Assembly (NCBI GenBank): GCA_037127255.1
Contig: JBANSL010000012.1
Span: forward strand, 32,107,115-32,171,114
Origin: Persicaria tinctoria
Lineage: Eukaryota; Streptophyta; Magnoliopsida; Caryophyllales; Polygonaceae
DNA: 64,000 nucleotides
Direction: 5' to 3'
In this document: one piece after another, positions 57,241 to 64,000 of the stretch
Layout of the letters: the number at the start of each line of letters is the position of its first letter
Position numbering within the stretch: position 1 is the stretch's first letter
Notes under the pieces: generated by a model
Database searches by the model: none
Told to the model about the DNA's origin: nothing
The model's input: only the letters and a program-made list of their open reading frames with translations
Position numbers and translations under genes: made by a program

Positions 57241-58344
57241 GGTGCAAATTGTGGTATTTCATTTACACTTTTAAATATTTTCGGTTGTTTTTTTTTATCT
57301 TTATAAGAAAAATTATTTTAGATATTATTAAAAACAATAAAAAAATTTATCTACTCATAGACATTAATATCGTAAATGTTAAGTATTTGTTTATTGTTCT
57401 TGTATTTTGATGTTTGTTTTGTTCCAATAAAGTTGTTTGCATTAATATTATTATCTATATTATGTTGTGGATTTTTTTGAAAAAATTATTATATACTATT
57501 ATTATATTAATTAATGCAAAATATAATACATATATAAATAATGTACAACATATTCATATTATTATTATTATTATTATTTGAATATATAATAAATGGTGAA
57601 AAGTAAATTAAGAAACTCTATAAACTCATATGGACGTGGATGAAAAAGTAAATTGTGGGTTTTAAGGACAGAGAAAGTGATAAAGCGGTATTAAGAAACT
57701 CTAGAAACTCGCATTGATGCGGATGGTCTTAGTTTTAGTTTTATTGTGCAGAGATCTGACCACAAGAGGGAAAATTGGGGACACGTGTCAACTTTTGATT
57801 TGTACTTAAAGTAAACGCATTGGATTGCGTCACGTGAAGATGATTGGACACCTCAGATTGAATTCTAAAAATTGCAATTTGTTTTGAAAAAATTGTATTT
57901 TCAACATTAAAATTGTAAAAAATAAAAAAAAATTACCACAATATCAGATTCATTTTTCTTTACATATAGACATTAATTTTTAATATGTTTGAATTTATTT
58001 ATTTTTTAAAAGATTATTTCATTTGTATGCAATTTTGTACAATAATACTAAAAAAACTACTACAATATTATTTCATTAAATATTCACGTACTTTAATGTT
58101 TTATAAAAATTAAAAATATTACAATAATATTTTTCCAATGAAAAATGAATATCATAATATAATCTTATAATAGAAATAATTATTAAAGAGGGGTATATTA
58201 GTAAATTAAATTGGTAGAAAAAGAATGGTTTTGGGATGCTATGGATGTTATTGATAAAGTGAGAAAAGTAAGAATGAGATGCTATGTTGATGTCGTGGAG
58301 AGAGATGAATAAAAAAATACTCCAGTATTTTTAGTATCCTGAAT
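57241..58344. other. AT-rich intergenic DNA, no gene seen
   Basis: AT-rich. It contains a short (ATT)n at about 57560-57580 and two related blocks (AAGAAACTCTATAAACTCATAT near 57612 and AAGAAACTCTAGAAACTCGCAT near 57692, shown in part) that may mark a small unrecognised MITE. No protein-like frame. Confidence 0.5.
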
Positions 58345-60955
58345 AGTAACTGATAAAAATGGCTTTAGTTGTACATTTATGTTGTGAAGTAAGGTGTCAA
58401 ATTAGTTGTAGATTTATGCCATTTCCTGTAATCTACATTGTTGTGAGATGAGCATTTGAGTATATATTTCAAGAATATCATTTGGGGCTTGTAGATGATC
58501 GTAGAATGTTTTGTGTACTCGCAGACATACCCTTTTTACTGGCACGATTTATGGAATTACTGGCATGGATGTTTTCTTTACTGGCGCTAGTGTTACCAAC
58601 TTGATACTAAGTTGTACAATTTCGTCACAGGTTTGAAACCCCCCGGAACCATGCCTAGAATTAAAGAAGGGAAGGTCTACACACCGTCGAGCGAGAAGGT
58701 AAATACTTGTATATTGTAGATTAGTGATGTCCTGTATTTGTGTTGGTGATGTTAATCGTGAAGTGGGATATATGTGCAGTCAATATTAGCTCTCCTCCCC
58801 GAAGAAGTACTAAAGAGGGAGGTCCAACCACTTCTCTAAGATGGCCCTCCTGGATCGCATGGACAAAGGCCTAGCTGCTGTAGGCTGGAAGATGTTGAAG
58901 GAAAGCAGGCTTGGAGGCATTGTAATGATCGGGAATAACGTCCCCTACTGCTGCGCCCTCATTCACTACTTCCTTGAGCGGCAACTCAAGACCTCGAAGA
59001 ACTGTGAGAGTTGACACTTTACTGCTACCAGCTTCATTCACAACATTATGAAATACAAACCACAAAATCACAGTAATGGCCAACTATAACCTCTAATTGG
59101 TAACAATCATGCCAGTAAAAAAAACCTAGCTAGTAATAACACAATTCATGCCGGTAAAAATAATATGCATGCCAGGACAAAAATGAATAAAATTTCTCTC
59201 TTGAAAGAGATGATCAAACACTCATGTGACAACAATGTAGAATGCAACAATGAACACAATCTACGACTACTATTGCACCTTCATTCACTATATTACGTAA
59301 TACAAAGAACAAAATCACAATAGTTTGTCGACGATGCAAAAGACGAATGTTTGTGATTCTTCCTTACTAGCCAGTAAATGATTTTTCCTTGCTAATAAAA
59401 TCGATGTCTAAGTCAATAAAAGAATAATCTCTGACATATCTTATCTATCTCAGAAACTTCCCAACAGAAGGATATCGAATATTAAATCCAAACGAAATGA
59501 GCCCATAACAACTTAAGTCCAAAAGGTGGAAACGTTTAAACGCTAGTCATCAAACACTAGTCATCCAAAAGGTGAAAATGTTTAAACGTTTAAGAGGTAA
59601 ACTAAACATTACGAAGTACTAAAGTTCCTAACAACTACAATCCATAACAACTTAAGTCCATAACAACATCCTGTCATCCACAAACTGTCCACTACAACTA
59701 GGTCGACACATCGGGTGGGAGGGTGGGGGTTGGGGTGGGAGGAAGAATATGGCAACGACACATTGGTTCCGATCAATATTGGAAGGCCCCTAACCTGTTG
59801 TCCTTCAACAATTTCCAGTCATCTGTTGATAGGGCCTCGTCCATTCCTTTCAGCAAGACCATCTTCGAGAAGTGGTTCGACCTCCATCGGAAATACTTTT
59901 CTGAAGGGAGTGCTAGTGTCGGCTGCACAAATATCACACGACACGATTAACATCACCAATACAAAAATAGGGGCCTAAATTAGTCATAGAAGTGTTCACA
60001 TAATACCTTCTTGCTCGACGGCGTCGCAACATTTTTTCCTTTCATTTTTCATATAGGACACCCTTAATCTGTCATATAAGTATGCACATAATACCCATTT
60101 TAGCAATAATCCTTGCCAGTCAAAATAATTTGTCTGTCACTATCTATAACATTAAACTCATGACACAACTAGACAAAGTTCTTTCTACCCTGTTTGGACC
60201 TTCAATTTCATTCTCAACTAAGGATTAATGGTGATTCCCCACCCCTATCCCCAAACTACCCATCACCCATAAGGTTAGGGTTTGTACATTCAAACAATTT
60301 CAACCCCATTCTCCCCAAGGACCCCAACTCGACATTCCATAAATTGAAAACCCCAAAATGCTATAAAAGGAGGCAGAATAGAGACAAAGAATGGGAGCTA
60401 ACCACTCTTCAATGGTGGTTTGAGTCCCATCATCTGTCGCCCCTCTTTTTAATGGAGGTACAGTTTGACAATGAAGTTCCAACCCAAATTTCTCAATTTT
60501 TTATGGTTTCAAACCGAAATCCCCATTCAAAAATAACACATTGCAGAACAATTGTTCGGATTTAGTTAGGGTTTCACTGATTCAAGAACGAATTTGTTTA
60601 CTTGTTTTCGAATTTGTTTCGCCGGATTCGGTTTCTCTGCACTGGATTCCTCCTCCATCCTCCTCCGGGTACATCTTCCTCCCGCCGATCCGATTCGCCT
60701 CCGTCGATAACCTCTTCCGCCTCCTCCTCCGTCAACAACCTCCTCCTTCACCGCTTTCTTTCTTTCTCTCTCTGATATCTCTCTTGTTCAACCCTTCCAC
60801 CTCTTGTTCGACTTGCAGCCGGCTGAGCAAATGGGTATTTTTTTTTCAAAACTGACATTGGACCCACTGTTTGCAATTTATCAATGTCATGGTCATTTTT
60901 GCAAAGTTCTTTTTTTTTCCGTATATCTATGCAATTTGGCCATTTTTTTTAACTA
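58345..60955. mobile_element. Possible non-autonomous MULE-like element
   Basis: The ends carry faint inverted likeness (GATAAAAATGGC at 58352 against AAAAAAAATGGCC on the complement at 60955), with MULE-style AT-rich subterminal sequence. The inside has the word TTACTGGCATG on the plus strand near the left (58538-58585) and its complement further right (59108-59175, 59370, 60111). It also has small exon-like pieces: MPRIKEGKVYTPSSEK before a GT at about 58700, and SSIPFSKTIFEKWFDLHRKY at about 59835-59900. A pyrimidine-rich, leader-like stretch lies at 60550-60830. None was matched to a family. Borders and class are weakly supported. Confidence 0.25.
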
Positions 60956-61011
60956 TATGAAACTCCAATAAACCTTTAATAAAAGGATTTTTTTTATAAC
61001 TGTTTATTTGT

Positions 61012-64000
61012 TGTAACGGCCCGGGATTATGATTCCCGAGTTACGTTTCGAGGGATGAAACCCCTCGTTAGGATCTTGCGCCCCGAGTATAGGTTGAAGG
61101 TTTGAAATTCTATCATACCATTTTAAAGTGAGATTTCATACCCAAAATTCGAAGGGATCGTTGGAATCCCCGGGGAAGTCCCCTGTACCTGTCATAAGTC
61201 TAAGTGTAGAAAACCAATAGTAATGCAGATAGTAGACTCAAGATGCAATACAAGAGGGAGCCACGGTTGAGCCGGGTCAAAACAAAATCAACCATTCAAA
61301 TTCGAGCCGTAATTAAATTGGAGAAGATGGAATCTCAACTCTCTCTTTCCGCCATGTTAGACTCAGCGGTCATGGACTCAAATCAGCATCAATAGTAGTA
61401 AACATAACGGATACCTAAAAAAATTGATATGGAGCGGGATCAGATCGATGACCACTTTAGCTCTGCATCCCAACCCTAAGCATACATATACGCTATACCT
61501 AATAGAGATGCTCCTAGATGCATTGCGGAATATTAACACACTAACATTCTCTTAAGATCAAGTGCATAATAATAATAAGGCCTTAGCACAGAATACCAAG
61601 TGGAATATCCCTCTCCTACCTCCACCCCCTTCCGATGGGGCGGAGACTGACCAGCTCGTGAATGCATTCCATCATAATCGGGCGGCACGCATGCCTAACC
61701 CGCTCCACAATAAAGCCCGCAGGCATCTCATAATATAAGGAAGTTCATGACTCGATTGACTCAGGACGGGACCCGATGAGACTAGGTCGTCCTATAACCC
61801 TAGCAATGACTCTAGTTACATCACAGATAACGGTTGTTCTATTTACATACACATAGAGAAATAGAATGCTCAACGATCGATGCAACCTAGCATGGTACTA
61901 CATGGCATGCTGATCATGAATGCAAACACCTAGTATATCATGCTCCTAAAGCAGGGAATAACTCTATTCAATCTGAGTAAGCTCCGAAGAGACTTACCTG
62001 GAGATGCAGAACAGCAAGAGGCAACAACTAGGTATACAGAAGGCAACATGTCACAGATGATCACCTAACACATATATAAGTAATATAAATAAGTCTACTC
62101 CTAATGTTACTTAAGGCATATAATATCACACACAAGTCATCAAATTTATTCACCAAGTTAGGCAAGGTAACTCAATTTTCCAAGATTTCCCAAGACTCTT
62201 TTAAAACCTCAAATCAGATCAAATCACCATTCAAAACGCTTTCTCAAATTTTCCAGAAAATCCATTTATAAAACCTTACCCTTTCATTATCATTTCAAGA
62301 CAAATCCGACAAGGTTAGTATATTTCCAAAATCCTCTTTTTAGTTTTATTAAATCAATTCTCCGTTCATCAAAACAATTTTCAACCTTTAAAACCTTTTT
62401 CAAATCCAATAATATATTTTTATTGCCCAACAAAATAAAGGTCATAATATATATCCTTAAATACCCTTAATAATCATTTTATAGTGTGTAATATTCTAAA
62501 CCGACATGTTATTTTAATTACCAAAACCCTCCCTTATTTTGTTTGAAATCCAAAACCAAACCCTTTCTTAAAGATCCAAATTGTATAAAAGTGACCCAAT
62601 CTCATTTCTTTTAAAAACCAGATCAGTCCGGCCCAAATGCCCAATGAAGAAGAACCGGCCCAGTTGCCCATCTCTCCATTCTTCTACTGATTCAAAATGA
62701 AGGAAAATTAAATAATTTAAAATAACCCATGGGGCCCAAACGAGGACACATCACCGTCTTCTTCCTTTTCTCTCCCGGTTCCTCTGATGGCCGGACTCCA
62801 CCCGCGTCTGCTCCGCCGCTTCCCTTGCTCGCTCTTCGCGCTCTCGCAGCTGCTCGCCCTCACTCAGCACGTCTCCCTCGTTCTCTCATCGCAACCTCTC
62901 GCTCACGGGCACACGCTCTCGCTCGATCTCGCCGGATCTGACTCGATCTCTCCGGTCTCGCGCTCTCGACCTCGCACCTCGCTCAGTCTCGCACGCTCAA
63001 TCCCGACCCAATCAATCAAGAAGGGAAACAGATTTGAATCAAGGACAGGAACGGGGTTCGAAGCTCACCGGAGGGGATTCGCGCGACTCGTTTGTGGTCG
63101 TCGGGCCTTCGCCGGAGTTTTTCGGTGTCGCCGGTGGCTCGGGGCTGCGATTTGGACCGTCGGAGCTGCGTCGAAGGCGGAGATTGCTCCTCAGACCTAG
63201 ATCGATGGTGTTCTATGAGAAAGGTGGAGCTTTTCGTCATTTTCGATTAGAAAAGGTGAGGGGGGGCTTACCGACGTTTCTTGAATGAAGCAAGGGTGGA
63301 AGATGCTCGGTGACTCGCTGGTGCATCGGAAGGTGGCGTCGAGGGCTCTTCGGCGGCCTGTTATGATTGGGAGGAGCTCCCGGCGGCTTCGGAGGGTTTG
63401 GTGGCTCTCGTCGTAGGAGACAGAGACGTTGGCGGTGTCTTGCTGGCGGCCTCGGTCTTGGGCTGCCCCTGGCTACTGATGCGCCTCGACAGAAGGGAGA
63501 GAACAAGGGAGGGGTGGTGAAGCGGTGGTGGTGGTGAAACACGGTGGTGGCGGAAGCTTGAAGGAAGGGAGAGGTTTGTTGGGAAGGGGAACTGGGTTTG
63601 AAGAAAGAAAAGAGGGGATGAGTGAGGCCCTTCATAGCTTGGCAGGGAGGGAGTAGGCGTGGAGCCTGTTGGGCAAAAAGGGGGTTGTATAAGGGAAATA
63701 GGGTGTTAAGGTGTTTGTAATCTAGTGCACAGAAGGCAGGGTGAGGATATTAATTATTATCCTGCAAGTTCAAAATGGGGAGGGGGATATGACTTGTTGA
63801 CCCGAAAGAAAGCAATGGGAGGGAGAATAAGACAAATCAAGTGGTCTCAAAAATCAACGTGAATTACCCGGAATTAAATCTCGAAACCCGCTCTCTCTAG
63901 AAATCTCATCCGACTCGATCGAAATAACGCTTCAAAATTACAAACATATCGACATCCCAAAGTTTATTTCAAATCCCGAGGTAAAGAGACGATATCGATC
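61012..64000 (-). mobile_element. Second long LTR of the gypsy-like family, opposite orientation, incomplete
   Basis: The plus strand starts TGTAACGGCCCGGGATTATG, the complement of the LTR end at 6142. It then follows that LTR in reverse: the GGGTACC...CGAAGGGATCGTTGG block, the CGGGCGGCACGCATGCC block (61680) and the C-rich gene-like part (62750-63650). The LTR's other end lies beyond the window. Differences are many, so it comes from a different insertion of the same or a sister family. Open frames in the C-rich part (for example 62787-63200) resemble nothing known and are not called. Confidence 0.7.

Noticed and set aside
62729..63635. Arginine/serine-rich frames in the C-rich part of the LTR
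   Set aside because: Similar C-rich sequence in the other LTR (3300-4100) does not keep the same frame or peptide, so coding is not supported.

Overview
The window is nuclear DNA of a plant, almost certainly a eudicot. It has one typical intron-rich plant gene, an HD-ZIP III transcription factor with a microRNA165/166 target site, inside AT-rich sequence crowded with plant-type transposable elements: Athila-type Ty3/gypsy, L1-type LINE, MULE, Stowaway, a tRNA-derived SINE and Helitron-like ends. No rRNA, genuine tRNA, CRISPR array or bacterial-type operon was seen. The species cannot be named from the sequence.

Layout. 1-6142: the decayed 3' part of a gypsy-like retrotransposon ending in a 3.2 kb LTR. 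6160-7080: remnant of a LINE RNase H region. 8275-8382: a short SINE with target-site duplications. 8784-13883 (minus): an apparently intact REVOLUTA-like gene in 18 exons, coding for 848 aa. About 14480-18107: a probable non-autonomous MULE holding a fold-back GTGACA repeat field and a nested gypsy-type LTR. 19309-28300: a Helitron-like end interrupted by an 8.4 kb LINE (19738-28111, with target-site duplication), which itself carries an insertion resembling organellar DNA. 30346-38721 (minus): an Athila-type retrotransposon with protease, RT/RNase H/integrase, an env-position ORF and one full LTR; its other LTR is truncated and fused to the gag-protease region. 38722-42380: Helitron-like repeat, microsatellite, Stowaway MITE, long fold-back MITE and a second SINE copy. 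42586-53856: a large two-gene MULE encoding a DUF1985/Ulp1-type protein (plus) and a MURA-type transposase (minus). Both can be spliced in silico into complete reading frames of 1245 and 745 aa. A roughly 480 bp tandem array separates them. 54806-56932: an inverted-repeat element whose ends are microsatellites, one greatly expanded. 56965-57240: another LINE RNase H fragment. About 58345-60955: a possible third MULE-like element. 61012-64000: a second LTR related to the first, in opposite orientation.

The only clear host gene is the HD-ZIP III factor; the rest is accessory. The most unusual pattern is that several elements carry their own short motif, reiterated many times. The Athila element has a 21-bp GC-rich unit in its LTR, in the pol-env spacer and in frame inside coding linkers. 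A different LTR at 15.8-17.7 kb has a CTCGA-type palindromic motif at a similar 20-21 bp spacing. The autonomous MULE is filled with GGTTACAGT/GGTGACAGT in introns, spacers and coding sequence, mostly on one strand whichever way the gene runs. All coordinates were read by eye from the sequence; family names rest on motif recognition and not on a database search.
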